Shown here piece after piece: positions 1 to 8,513 of a stretch of 64,000 nucleotides of DNA. The stretch spans positions 124,001 to 188,000 of the forward strand of contig CANJLQ010000005.1 of assembly GCA_947475735.1 (NCBI GenBank), read 5' to 3'. Position 1 is the first letter of the stretch. Every line of letters begins with the position of its first letter. This stretch comes from Caulobacteraceae bacterium. GTDB lineage: Bacteria; Pseudomonadota; Alphaproteobacteria; Caulobacterales; Caulobacteraceae. The notes below the pieces were generated by a model. It had not been told where the DNA came from. It saw only the letters and a program-made list of their open reading frames with translations, and ran no database searches. Both the position numbers and the translations under genes were made by a program.

Positions 1-1008
1 ACGGCGACGCACGGCGCCTTCGGTGCCCTGGCCTTCGGCATCGGCACCTCCGAGGTCGCCCATGTGCTCGCGACGCAATGCCTGATCCAGCGGAAGTCGA
101 AGGCCATGCGGGTCACCGTGGACGGCGCGCTGCAGCCTGGCGTATCCGGCAAGGACGTGGCGCTGGCCGTCATCGCCGAGCTGGGCTTCGGCGGCGGGAC
201 CGGCTTCGTCATCGAATACGCCGGCGAGGCGGTGCGGTCGCTGGACATGGAAGGGCGTATGACGCTCTGCAACATGTCGATCGAGGCCGGTGCGCGGGCC
301 GGCATGATCGCGCCGGACGAGAAGACCGTGGCGTGGTTGAAGGGGCGGCGGCATGTGCCATCGGGCGAGGTGTTCGACCGGGCGGCGGCCGATTGGCTGA
401 CCCTGGCGACGGATCCTGCGGCGGTGTTCGACGCCGAGGTCCGGATCGACGGCTCGGCCATCCGGCCCATGGCGACCTGGGGCACGACGCCCGACGCAGG
501 GTCGCCCATCGGCTCACGGGTACCGGAGCCCAAGTCCGACAGCGACCGAAAGGCCCTGGCCTACATGGGCTTCGAGGCCGGGCAGACGACGACGACCCAG
601 GCGGTGGACGTGGTCTTCATCGGCAGTTGCACCAACGGCCGTCTGCCCGATCTGCGGGCGGCGGCGGACGTTCTGCGGGGAAGGAAGGTCAAGCCGGGCG
701 TTCGCATGCTGGTCGTACCGGGCTCGGAGGCCGTGCGGCGCGATGCGGAGGCCGAAGGGCTGCATACCGTCTTCACCGAGGCGGGGGCGGAGTGGCGCAT
801 TCCGGGCTGTTCGATGTGCATCGCCATGAACGGCGACTTCGTCCTGCCCGGACAGCTGGCGGTCTCGACGTCCAACCGAAACTTCGAGGGGCGCCAGGGC
901 AAGGGCGCGCGCACCATCCTGGCCAGCCCGGCCACGGCGGCGGCGAGCGCCATCGCGGGCGTGTTGACCGATCCACGCGTCTATCTGACGGAGGCGGTCG
1001 ATGCCTGA
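1..1008 (+). CDS. leuC: 3-isopropylmalate dehydratase large subunit LeuC (5' end outside window)
   Basis: The reading frame is open from base 1, so the start codon lies upstream; 335 residues are present of a family length near 470-480. With LeuD it isomerises 2-isopropylmalate to 3-isopropylmalate in cytoplasmic leucine synthesis. The fragment carries the three aconitase-family [4Fe-4S] cysteines, one in SCTNGR (codon 210) and two in GCSMC (codons 270 and 273). The N-terminal remnant [19 protein letters not shown] is also typical of LeuC. The stop overlaps leuD by 8 bases and leuB follows, a leuCDB order that implies one transcript and coupled subunit synthesis. Identification is secure; only the missing first third is uncertain. 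Confidence 0.97.
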   Translation, partial: TATHGAFGALAFGIGTSEVAHVLATQCLIQRKSKAMRVTVDGALQPGVSGKDVALAVIAELGFGGGTGFVIEYAGEAVRSLDMEGRMTLCNMSIEAGARAGMIAPDEKTVAWLKGRRHVPSGEVFDRAAADWLTLATDPAAVFDAEVRIDGSAIRPMATWGTTPDAGSPIGSRVPEPKSDSDRKALAYMGFEAGQTTTTQAVDVVFIGSCTNGRLPDLRAAADVLRGRKVKPGVRMLVVPGSEAVRRDAEAEGLHTVFTEAGAEWRIPGCSMCIAMNGDFVLPGQLAVSTSNRNFEGRQGKGARTILASPATAAASAIAGVLTDPRVYLTEAVDA

Positions 1009-1591
1009 GCCCTTGAAGACACTCACATCGAAGGTCCTGGTCCTCAGCCAGGCCAACATCGACACCGACCAGATCATCCCCGCGCGCTTCCTGACGACGA
1101 CGGAGTCCAAGGGGTTGGGGGCCAAGGCCTTCTTTGACTGGCGCTATGAGGCGGACGGGTCGGCCAAGCCCGAGGCCGTGCTGAACCGGATCGATCCGGC
1201 CGAGCACCGCATCCTTCTGGCCGGCGACAACTTCGGCTGCGGATCATCGCGGGAGCACGCGCCCTGGGCCCTGGTGGACTATGGCTTCCGCGCCGTCATC
1301 TCGACCTCGATCGCCGACATCTTTACCTCCAACGCCCTGAAGAACGGCTTCCTGCCGGTGGTCGTCGATCAGGCGACCTGGGACGACCTGGCCGCCCACC
1401 CTGAGCAGCCGGTGACCATCGACCTGCAAGCCCAGGAGGTGCGGCGCGGCAATCACGCGCCGGTCGCTTTCGCGGTCGAGCCCTTCGCCCGCCAGTGCCT
1501 GCTGGACGGGGTCGATACCCTCGGCTGGCTGCAGAAGCACATGCCCGCTATCCAAACCTATGAGCGCGCGCACGCGCCGGAGCCCGCCTGA
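1001..1591 (+). CDS. leuD: 3-isopropylmalate dehydratase small subunit LeuD
   Basis: Small, swivelling subunit of isopropylmalate isomerase, 196 residues, close to the family norm of about 200. The N-terminal [11 protein letters not shown] and the substrate-binding loop [17 protein letters not shown] (around residue 78) are hallmarks of LeuD. The ATG lies inside the end of leuC (8-base overlap) and the TGA shares one base with the ATG of leuB, so the three genes are tightly coupled. It has no iron-sulfur ligands of its own, as expected. Confidence 0.97.
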   Translation: MPEPLKTLTSKVLVLSQANIDTDQIIPARFLTTTESKGLGAKAFFDWRYEADGSAKPEAVLNRIDPAEHRILLAGDNFGCGSSREHAPWALVDYGFRAVISTSIADIFTSNALKNGFLPVVVDQATWDDLAAHPEQPVTIDLQAQEVRRGNHAPVAFAVEPFARQCLLDGVDTLGWLQKHMPAIQTYERAHAPEPA

Positions 1592-2691
1592 TGCCCAATG
1601 CCCGCACCTACAACATCGTCCTCCTGCCCGGCGACGGGGTGGGGCCCGAAGTGACCGCCGCGGCCAAGGCCGTGCTCGGCGTCATCGGCGACTTCTATGG
1701 CCATCGGTTCGACTTCGCCGAGCATCTGATCGGGGGGGCGGCGATCGACGCGACGGGCGACCCCTTGCCGCCCGAGACGACGGCGGCCTGTCTGGCGGCC
1801 GACGGCGTGCTGCTGGGCGCGGTCGGCGGACCGCAGTGGGACGGCGGCAAGAGGCGACCGGAGGAAGGGCTGCTGGGCATCCGCAAGGCTATGGGGTTGT
1901 TCGCCAACCTGCGTCCGTTGCAGGTCTCGCCGGTCCTCGCGCACCGTTCGCCGCTGAAGAAGGAGATCGTCGAGGGCGTCGATCTGATCGTCTTCCGCGA
2001 ACTGACCGGCGGCGTCTATTTCGGCGAGAAGACGCGCACCGCCGACATGGCGTCGGACCTGTGCATCTACACCGTGCCGGAGATCGAGCGGGTGGCGCGG
2101 GCCGCCTTCAAGACTGCCCTGCAACGGCGCGGCAAGGTCACCTCGGTGGACAAGGCCAACGTCATGGAAACGAGCCGCCTGTGGCGCGAGGTGGTGACCC
2201 GCATCCACGCCGAGGAGTTCCCGCAGGTCCAGCTGGAGCACGCCCTGGTCGATTCGATGGCCATGCACCTGATCCGCAAGCCGCGCGAGTACGACGTCAT
2301 CCTGACCGAGAACATGTTCGGCGACATCCTGTCGGACGAGATCAGCGTGCTGGGTGGCTCCATCGGCCTGCTGCCGTCGGCGTCGCTGGGCGAGTCGGGG
2401 CCGGGGCTGTTCGAGCCGATCCATGGTTCGGCGCCGGACATCGCCGGGCAGGATCTGGCCAATCCGGTCGGGACCATCTTGTCGGCCGCGATGATGCTGC
2501 GTCACAGCCTGGACCTTGAGGACGAGGCGTCGTCGATCGAGGCGGCCGTGGCGGCGGTTCTGGCGGCGGGGGCCACGACGGCCGACCTGGGGGGCGAGCT
2601 GGGCACACGCGCCGCCGCCGGGGCGGTGATCGACGCGATCAAGGCGATCCACTGGGCGGCCTCACACCGCGTGCAGATGCACTGGGGATGA
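1591..2691 (+). CDS. leuB: 3-isopropylmalate dehydrogenase LeuB
   Basis: NAD-dependent oxidative decarboxylation of 3-isopropylmalate, the third committed step of leucine synthesis; cytoplasmic dimer. Length 366 is typical. The start LLPGDGVGPEV matches the isocitrate/isopropylmalate dehydrogenase fold. The region GVYFGEK follows the catalytic-loop tyrosine, DKANVMETSRLWR carries the catalytic lysine, and ENMFGDILSDE carries metal-binding aspartates. The start codon overlaps the leuD stop as TGATG. It is the last gene of the operon; no clear hairpin follows. Confidence 0.97.
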   Translation: MPNARTYNIVLLPGDGVGPEVTAAAKAVLGVIGDFYGHRFDFAEHLIGGAAIDATGDPLPPETTAACLAADGVLLGAVGGPQWDGGKRRPEEGLLGIRKAMGLFANLRPLQVSPVLAHRSPLKKEIVEGVDLIVFRELTGGVYFGEKTRTADMASDLCIYTVPEIERVARAAFKTALQRRGKVTSVDKANVMETSRLWREVVTRIHAEEFPQVQLEHALVDSMAMHLIRKPREYDVILTENMFGDILSDEISVLGGSIGLLPSASLGESGPGLFEPIHGSAPDIAGQDLANPVGTILSAAMMLRHSLDLEDEASSIEAAVAAVLAAGATTADLGGELGTRAAAGAVIDAIKAIHWAASHRVQMHWG

Positions 2692-2894
2692 TCCGGGGTT
2701 AACCTTTTCGTCGCGAGCCCGTCACACAGTGATTTTGTGCGGTGCAGCAAGATGGCGTGGAATAATCTTTTCACCATGCCGGGATATGTGGCTGACCGAA
2801 CACGGAAGTTGCACGAAAACGCCATAAACCCCTTGCGCGGATCACCGTTGCGGTAAACAGTTCGCAACTGCGAGATCACAAGAGGGGATGCTTC
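2692..2894 (+). promoter_or_regulatory. amtB upstream region
   Basis: A 203-base gap, richer in A/T than its flanks, with AGAGGGG as the ribosome-binding site six bases before the amtB ATG. It must hold the amtB promoter. A sequence at 2798-2813 resembles a sigma-54 site but lacks the essential GG of the -24 element, so no promoter class is assigned. Confidence 0.4.
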
Positions 2895-4373
2895 ATGTCG
2901 CAGTTGCTCAATCGACTTCCGGGGGCGCTGGCCCTCTGTCTACTCACCGCAGCCTTGTTCTATGCGGGCGGCGCGTTCGCCGCGCCCGCTGAGCCGGTCG
3001 CCGCCGCGGCGGCCGCCGTGACCGAAACGGCCGAGGCCGTCACGACCGAAGCCGCCGCCGCCGTCGAAGCGGTCGCGGCCCCCGAGGCAGAAGAGGCCGC
3101 TCCGGCCACGACCCTGCTGGCCCACCAGGCTGTCGCCGAAATCGACGCGGCCGCCAGTTCCTGGATCCTGACCTCGACGGCCCTGGTCCTGCTGATGACC
3201 CTGCCAGGTCTGGCGCTGTTCTACGGCGGCATGGTGCGGCGCAAGAACGTGATCGCCACCATCACCCAGTCGGTGGGCGTCGCGGCCGTGGTCAGCCTGG
3301 CCTGGTTCGCGGCGGGATACTCGCTCGCCTTCGGGGTCGGCCAGCCGATGTTCGGTTTTGACGGCGACACGGTCCAGGCGTGGATCGGCTCGACGCAAGC
3401 GGTGTTCCTGAACGGCGTGACGATGGAGACGGCCTATTCCGCCGCGCCGGGTCTGCCCGAGTATCTGTGGATCGCCTTCCAGCTGACCTTCGCCATCATC
3501 ACGCCCGCCCTCGTCACCGGCGCCTTCGCCGAGCGGATCAAATACTCGGCCCTGCTGCTGTTCACCGGCCTGTGGACGTTGTTCGTCTATTCGCCCATCT
3601 GCCACTGGGTCTGGGGCGGCGGCTTCCTGGGTTCGGCCGGTGTGCTGGACTTCGCCGGCGGCGCCGTCGTGCACGTCAACTCGGGCGTCGCGGGTCTGGT
3701 TTGCGCCCTCTTCATGGGGCCGCGCAAAGGCTACGGGGCCGAGGCGATGAATGCCCACAACCCGGTCCTGACCATGATCGGCGCGAGCCTGCTGCTCGTC
3801 GGCTGGATCGGCTTCAACGCGGGTTCCGCCTGGGCGGCCGACGCGATCGCCGGTGTCGCCCTGCTCAACACTCTGCTGGCCGCCATGGCCGCCTCCCTGA
3901 CCTGGAAGATCGTCGAGGTCATGGAGAAGCGGAAGCCCAGCCTGATCGGGGTGCTGTCGGGTCTGGTCGCGGGTCTCGTGGCCATCACCCCGGCTGCGGG
4001 CTTCGTCGATCCTAAGGGCGCGGTCATCATCGGCCTGATCGCCGGTCCGGTCTGCTACGCTTCGTCGGTCTGGCTGAAGAAGCTCCTGCGGTACGACGAC
4101 AGCCTGGACGCCTTCGGCATCCACGGCGCGGGCGGTCTGCTGGGCGCCATCCTGACCGGCGTGTTCGCCACCACGGCGGTGAACAGCCTGTCGGAAGGGG
4201 CCAATATCCCGACCCAGGCCATGGGTCTGGCCTGGACCATCGCCTGGTCCGCCGTCGTGACCTTCATCATCCTGGTGATCTGCAAGTTCACCACGGGCCT
4301 GCGGGTTTCCGACGCCCAGGAAGCGGAAGGACTGGACACCACCCTCCACGGCGAGACGCTGGAACGCGTCTAG
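2895..4373 (+). CDS. amtB: AmtB-family ammonium transporter
   Basis: Inner-membrane ammonium channel of the Amt/Mep/Rh family, 492 residues. The mature core begins near residue 90 with LPGLALFYGGMVRRKN. It contains the family signature DFAGGAVVHVNSGVAG (about residue 255) and a GIHGAGGLLGA segment (about 408) carrying the second pore histidine. Ahead of the core are a signal peptide ending AGGAFA and an unusually Ala/Glu-rich linker of about 60 residues, longer than in E. coli AmtB. The start is fixed by AGAGGGG six bases upstream. No glnK/glnB lies beside it, unlike many proteobacteria. A strong hairpin follows the stop. Confidence 0.95.
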   Translation: MSQLLNRLPGALALCLLTAALFYAGGAFAAPAEPVAAAAAAVTETAEAVTTEAAAAVEAVAAPEAEEAAPATTLLAHQAVAEIDAAASSWILTSTALVLLMTLPGLALFYGGMVRRKNVIATITQSVGVAAVVSLAWFAAGYSLAFGVGQPMFGFDGDTVQAWIGSTQAVFLNGVTMETAYSAAPGLPEYLWIAFQLTFAIITPALVTGAFAERIKYSALLLFTGLWTLFVYSPICHWVWGGGFLGSAGVLDFAGGAVVHVNSGVAGLVCALFMGPRKGYGAEAMNAHNPVLTMIGASLLLVGWIGFNAGSAWAADAIAGVALLNTLLAAMAASLTWKIVEVMEKRKPSLIGVLSGLVAGLVAITPAAGFVDPKGAVIIGLIAGPVCYASSVWLKKLLRYDDSLDAFGIHGAGGLLGAILTGVFATTAVNSLSEGANIPTQAMGLAWTIAWSAVVTFIILVICKFTTGLRVSDAQEAEGLDTTLHGETLERV

Positions 4374-4380
4374 CCACGGA

Positions 4381-4413
4381 CCGCCGGGCGCGATCCTCCC
4401 TCGCGCCCGGCGG
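4381..4413 (+). terminator. strong hairpin after amtB
   Basis: A perfect 13-base stem (CCGCCGGGCGCGA paired with TCGCGCCCGGCGG) with a 7-base loop starts 7 bases after the amtB stop. It is followed by the pyrimidine tract ACTTCTCTTC rather than a clean T run. It probably ends or attenuates amtB transcription before the porin gene. Confidence 0.75.
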
Positions 4414-4457
4414 ACTTCTCTTCAATAAGAACGAACACTCACCAGGGGACTACACAG

Positions 4458-5144
4458 ATGAAACTTCACACCGCTTGCGCCGCGCTGGTCGCCGCGCTCA
4501 CCGCGTCCGTCGCGGCCTCGGCCGCCACCGCTCAAGACCTGAATATCGCCGGCAACTTCGGCCTGACCACCGACTATGTCTTCCGCGGCGTCAGCCAATC
4601 GGGCGAGGATCCGGCCCCGTTCGCCGGCGTCGATGCCACCTACGGCAGCTTCTACGCTGGGGCCTGGGGCTCCAGCGTCGATTTCGGCGACGGCACCGAC
4701 ATCGAGGTCGATCTGTACGGGGGGTATCGCACCGAGGCGGCGGGCTACGCGCTCGACTTCGGCGTGGTCGGCTATCTCTACAACGGCGCTCCGGGTGGCG
4801 TGGACTATGACTATGTAGAGTTCAAGGCGGCTGCCTCTCGCGCGGTTGGACCGGCCACCCTCGGCGCCGCTGTCTTCTATTCGCCCGACTTCTTCGGGGC
4901 CGATGACGCGGCGACCTATGTCGAGGCCAATGCGGCCTATGCCATCGCCGACGGCTGGACCGCTTCGGGCGCGGTCGGGCATCAGTTCCTCGACGTCAGC
5001 GACGACTACACCACCTGGAATGTCGGCGTCGCCTATGCCCTGACCGAGAATGCCACCCTCGACGCCCGCTACCACGACACGGACCTGGACGGCCTCGGCA
5101 TCGCCGAAGAGCGCATCGTCTTCACCGTCAAGGCGTCGTTCTAA
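4458..5144 (+). CDS. TorF family putative porin (TIGR02001-type beta-barrel)
   Basis: 228-residue exported protein. A signal peptide ends AASAATAQD near residue 25. The remainder alternates short amphipathic strands with Gly/Tyr/Asp turns and ends in an aromatic residue (KASF), as outer-membrane barrels do. The opening NFGLTTDYVFRGVSQS is the typical start of the TIGR02001/TorF family. It lies 84 bases after amtB beyond a hairpin, so it may have its own promoter. Proximity suggests, but does not prove, a role in letting small nitrogenous solutes cross the outer membrane. Substrate unknown. Confidence 0.8.
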   Translation: MKLHTACAALVAALTASVAASAATAQDLNIAGNFGLTTDYVFRGVSQSGEDPAPFAGVDATYGSFYAGAWGSSVDFGDGTDIEVDLYGGYRTEAAGYALDFGVVGYLYNGAPGGVDYDYVEFKAAASRAVGPATLGAAVFYSPDFFGADDAATYVEANAAYAIADGWTASGAVGHQFLDVSDDYTTWNVGVAYALTENATLDARYHDTDLDGLGIAEERIVFTVKASF

Positions 5145-5158
5145 GGCCTAGCCCTAAC

Positions 5159-5187
5159 GGCCCCTCTCCCTCGCTGGGAGAGGGGCC
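5159..5187. terminator. bidirectional hairpin between convergent genes
   Basis: A perfect 12-base stem, GGCCCCTCTCCC paired with GGGAGAGGGGCC around the loop TCGCT, sits between the convergent porin and glucoamylase genes. Placement and symmetry suggest a shared terminator. Similar CCCTCTCCC hairpins are common between genes in this group of bacteria. Confidence 0.7.
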
Positions 5188-5194
5188 CCTGTCT

Positions 5195-7579
5195 CTAGCG
5201 AGCGTATCGTTCAGCCACCGGCGCATATCGGTCCCATACCTGCCGGTCGGCCAGCGAGCGCAACAGTTTGACGTATTCCGCATGGGTCCAGGCCAGGGGG
5301 GTCGCCGAATTGGTGCCCTGGCCGGGCCTGTAGTTCTGAGCGGTCGGATTGCCCACGCCGTCCCAGGCCTGTTCCGGCAGCAGCAGCCCGTCGTTGGCGA
5401 AGCTCTCCATGCCCGCGACATAGGTGTCGCGGATTTCGGACAGGCTTCCCGTGCCCGCACGCAGCGCGCGCGCCAGTTCATAGTGCCCGCGCTCGCCGGT
5501 GAAGAAGGGCCAGACCCGGCCGCGCTGGCCGGGCGTCATGCCACCGACCCCATAGCCGTTGCCGGTCTCGACATTCTCGCCGTAGCCGTCGTTGCCGTAG
5601 CGGCGCCAGGCCGGAAACCCGTTCAGGTCATAGCGAACCCGCAGGCGATCCTCGCGCGTCTGGTCGTCGTACTCGGGCAGAGTGGCGAGGATCGACGGTG
5701 CATCCGCCGCGCGCACGCCATAGCGCACCAGTTCCAGGAAGCCGCCGTCGACGATCTGGTCCTCCGGCAGGCCGACCTGGGCGTTGGCTTCGCCGATCGG
5801 ACCCCGGTCGTTGGGATCTTCGTTGCGGGACAAACGCAGGAAATAGTCGCCGTCGCCCAATGAGCCCTCGGTCGTGAACATCCGCGCCTCGACCTTGCCG
5901 GCATAATCGTCGGCGGCGGCCAGGTAGCGATCGGCCGAAGGCGCGTCGCCCGACGCCCGCGCGATCTCCGCGGCGGTCACGAGGCCCGCGATCACGGCGG
6001 CGGTGGTGGAAGGGGAGTAGCCCTCCTGTTCTTCCCATCGCTCCTGCTGGGTCCAGGGCGGGGTGATCCGGCGATCGTTCCAGGTCAGGCCGATGGTGCC
6101 ACCGTCCACCAGGAAGTCGGCGGCGGGCTTGATCATGCCGGTGTACATCGTCGCCATCTCGGCGTCGGACACCAGACCGGCCTGCCACAGCCGCCAGCCC
6201 AGCATGATCGGCATGGCCGTCTGATCCAACTGGACGCCCACCCATTCGATGGTGCCGTCGACCCACGTTTTCTGCAGGAACCAGCCCGTCGCGCCCGTGT
6301 TGCCCGGGGTGTCGGCGCGGACCTGGACCTGGGGCAGGTAGCGCAGGGCGGCCAGCGGCGTCTCGGTGTCGCCCAGAGCCAACATGGCCATGGCCACCTG
6401 ATAGAAGTCGCGCGGCCAGACGGCCTTGTAGCCGGTCGAGGGGTTGGTCGCATCGACCGTGTCGCCCCAGGGATTGGACAGGGACGCGATCAGGGCGCCG
6501 GCATAGGTGCGGTCCTCCTGCACCTTCAGCATCAGGGCCGAGGCATAGGCCAGCTTGCCGCCGTCGGTGGATTGGTCGGCCAGGCGGGGCAGGTGTTCCA
6601 GCGAGGCGACATAGTCCTCCCAGCCGACGGCCGAGCCCTCGCCGTTGAAGCGGGCCAGGACCGTGTCGAGGCCAGCCGAGAGCGTGCCGTCCGCCGCGCT
6701 CTCGGCGTCCGCGCGGCTGTCACCGAAGCCGATGACGAAGTCGCGGCTGACGCTGTCGCCAGCCCGGATTGCGGGCAGGGATCCCGCCAGCATGATGTTG
6801 CCCGTCGCCGCTCTGGTCGTGCTGTAGCGCCGGTCCAAGTCGCCGTTGTCCCGGAGATCGGTGAGGGCGTCGGAGGTGCCTACGAATCCCACCGTGGCCG
6901 TCTCGAACAGGCGGTCTGACTTGAGCACCAGGTGCGTGTCGCCCTCGAAGGCGTGCAACGCGTCCGGCGCGGCCTCGCCCCGGTCGCCGACGCCGGTGTT
7001 GGCGATGTGCGGTTCCAGCAGCAACCAGGGCGTGACCGCCGTGTTCAGCGCGCGCACCGTGACACGCAGCACCAGGGCCTGACGATCCGGGTCGGTGAAG
7101 ACCCGCTTGTCTATCTCGAACCGGCCCTGCCGGTCGGTGGTGACGACGCGATAGGCCGGCGACAGGGGGCGGCCCTGCGCATCGACGTGAAGGTACTCGG
7201 TGCGCGAGGTCGTGTCGGTGCCTTCGACGGAGACGCCGGTTGGGGTTTCGACGGCGAAGCGCAGTTGCTTGATCTGGGCCTCGTGGATCAGGCCGTACAT
7301 GGTCTCGGTCAGGATGCCGTCGGCGATGGAGAACCACACCTTCGACACCGCCCCGGTGGGCCCGCCGTCGGCGTAGCGGCCGTTGACGTAGGCCTCGTAG
7401 GACGCGCCGGCGCCGGTCTTGGCCGCATTGACCCAGGTCGGCTGGTCGCCCGGTGCGCCAGGGGCCACGGCCTGGACGATCGGCGCCGTCACGGCCTCCT
7501 CCGCGCCGCCGAGGGAAGCGCAGGCACCGAGCGCCAGGGCGGCCGATCCGGCCATCAGGATCGAAGTCAGTCTACGCAT
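5195..7579 (-). CDS. GH15 glucoamylase-like exo-alpha-glucosidase, lipoprotein
   Basis: 794 residues, with a lipobox ALGAC at residues 16-20, so it is probably a membrane-anchored periplasmic lipoprotein releasing glucose from the non-reducing ends of alpha-glucans. The first ~300 residues fit the beta-sandwich GH15 N-terminal domain. The catalytic (alpha/alpha)6 barrel follows, with VWPRDFYQ (about 384) and QERWEEQEGYSPST (about 515), the segment that normally contains the general acid. It is the last gene of the minus-strand operon, starting 10 bases after the esterase stop. Related GH15 members include glucodextranases, so exact linkage specificity is open. Confidence 0.9.
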   Translation of the reverse strand: MRRLTSILMAGSAALALGACASLGGAEEAVTAPIVQAVAPGAPGDQPTWVNAAKTGAGASYEAYVNGRYADGGPTGAVSKVWFSIADGILTETMYGLIHEAQIKQLRFAVETPTGVSVEGTDTTSRTEYLHVDAQGRPLSPAYRVVTTDRQGRFEIDKRVFTDPDRQALVLRVTVRALNTAVTPWLLLEPHIANTGVGDRGEAAPDALHAFEGDTHLVLKSDRLFETATVGFVGTSDALTDLRDNGDLDRRYSTTRAATGNIMLAGSLPAIRAGDSVSRDFVIGFGDSRADAESAADGTLSAGLDTVLARFNGEGSAVGWEDYVASLEHLPRLADQSTDGGKLAYASALMLKVQEDRTYAGALIASLSNPWGDTVDATNPSTGYKAVWPRDFYQVAMAMLALGDTETPLAALRYLPQVQVRADTPGNTGATGWFLQKTWVDGTIEWVGVQLDQTAMPIMLGWRLWQAGLVSDAEMATMYTGMIKPAADFLVDGGTIGLTWNDRRITPPWTQQERWEEQEGYSPSTTAAVIAGLVTAAEIARASGDAPSADRYLAAADDYAGKVEARMFTTEGSLGDGDYFLRLSRNEDPNDRGPIGEANAQVGLPEDQIVDGGFLELVRYGVRAADAPSILATLPEYDDQTREDRLRVRYDLNGFPAWRRYGNDGYGENVETGNGYGVGGMTPGQRGRVWPFFTGERGHYELARALRAGTGSLSEIRDTYVAGMESFANDGLLLPEQAWDGVGNPTAQNYRPGQGTNSATPLAWTHAEYVKLLRSLADRQVWDRYAPVAERYAR

Positions 7580-7589
7580 GGGGTCACTC

Positions 7590-8513
7590 TCAGGCGGGAA
7601 GCAGGAAGGTCAGGGGCACGTCGAGGCGGCTATTCCAGCTCTTCTCATTGTGCTCGGCGGTCGGGAAGACCAGCGTCTTGAACCTGTCGGGGCCCCATCC
7701 GGCGTCGCGGATAACCGTGTCGATCCTCGACTGGAAGAAGGCGTAGAACTGGTCCAGCGTCTCGTCGCCCCGGTCCATGTAGAGGCGATGCGTCGCCGGA
7801 TCGGGCAGGCCCGCGCGGATGACGTCGGACCAGGCCTGGACCACCGCCTCGCGCCAGGTGTTGAGCGCATCGCCCTCCAGCCGCTCCAGACGCAGAGGCC
7901 AGTGGGTCGACAGGCAGCCGGCGGCGCCGAAGACGTCCGGATGCTTCATCATGGCGTAGAGCGAGATCAGCCCGCCCATGCTGGAGCCCGCGATCACCGT
8001 GTCGTCGCGGCCGGGCAGGGTGCGGTACTCGGCGTCGATCCGGGGCTTCAGCTCCTCGACAAGGAAGCGCAGGTATTGGTCCGACAGGGGCAGGCCGCCG
8101 TACATCGGCATCAGGCTGTCGCTGACCTCGGCGGGCAGGGCGGCGATCAGGTCGGTCGGCACATACTCGCGCAGGCGCAGCGGCGTGTTCCAGACGCCGA
8201 CAACGATGAGCGCGCGGACCTGACCCGTCTCGATCAGCCGCACCAGATGCTCGTCCACGCCCCATTCGCCGAAGTTGGCGCGCGCTTGATCGAACAGGTT
8301 CTGGCCGTCGTGCATGTAGAGGACGGGGTGGCGCCCATCGCCTGCGTCGTATCCGGGCGGCAGCCAGACGGTGACGTTCCTCGGCCCCAGGCGCGCCGAG
8401 GCGACGGCCTCGTATTCCACCAGCCGCCCGCCCGCGATCGCGCCGGTCTGGGCGAGCGCCGGCCCGGCGAAGGGTAGGGTGGCGAAGGTAGCGAGGAGGT
8501 CGCGACGGTTCAC
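7590..8513 (-). CDS. Tat-exported alpha/beta-hydrolase (esterase D/enterochelin esterase-like)
   Basis: 307 residues from a GTG start that overlaps the permease stop as GTGA. The N-terminus NRRDLLATFATLPFAGPALAQ looks like a twin-arginine signal, so a folded periplasmic enzyme is likely. The body matches the PF00756 esterase family: WLPPGY near the start, YMHDGQNLFD, nucleophile elbow GSSMGG near residue 176, and the C-terminal histidine in AEHNEKSW. In the middle of a maltodextrin operon it may remove acyl groups from sugars or be a remote glucan-binding homologue; the substrate cannot be read from the sequence. Confidence 0.85.
   Translation of the reverse strand: MNRRDLLATFATLPFAGPALAQTGAIAGGRLVEYEAVASARLGPRNVTVWLPPGYDAGDGRHPVLYMHDGQNLFDQARANFGEWGVDEHLVRLIETGQVRALIVVGVWNTPLRLREYVPTDLIAALPAEVSDSLMPMYGGLPLSDQYLRFLVEELKPRIDAEYRTLPGRDDTVIAGSSMGGLISLYAMMKHPDVFGAAGCLSTHWPLRLERLEGDALNTWREAVVQAWSDVIRAGLPDPATHRLYMDRGDETLDQFYAFFQSRIDTVIRDAGWGPDRFKTLVFPTAEHNEKSWNSRLDVPLTFLLPA

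Noticed and set aside
2798..2813. Possible sigma-54 promoter GAACACG-N4-TTGCA before amtB
   Set aside because: Spacing and the TTGC element fit, but the invariant GG of the -24 box is AA, so nitrogen-type sigma-54 control is not supported by this sequence.
2940..4349. 469-codon open frame antisense to amtB
   Set aside because: Composition is a typical GC-rich shadow (His/Arg/Asp/Gly-rich), no domain is visible and the sense gene is certain.
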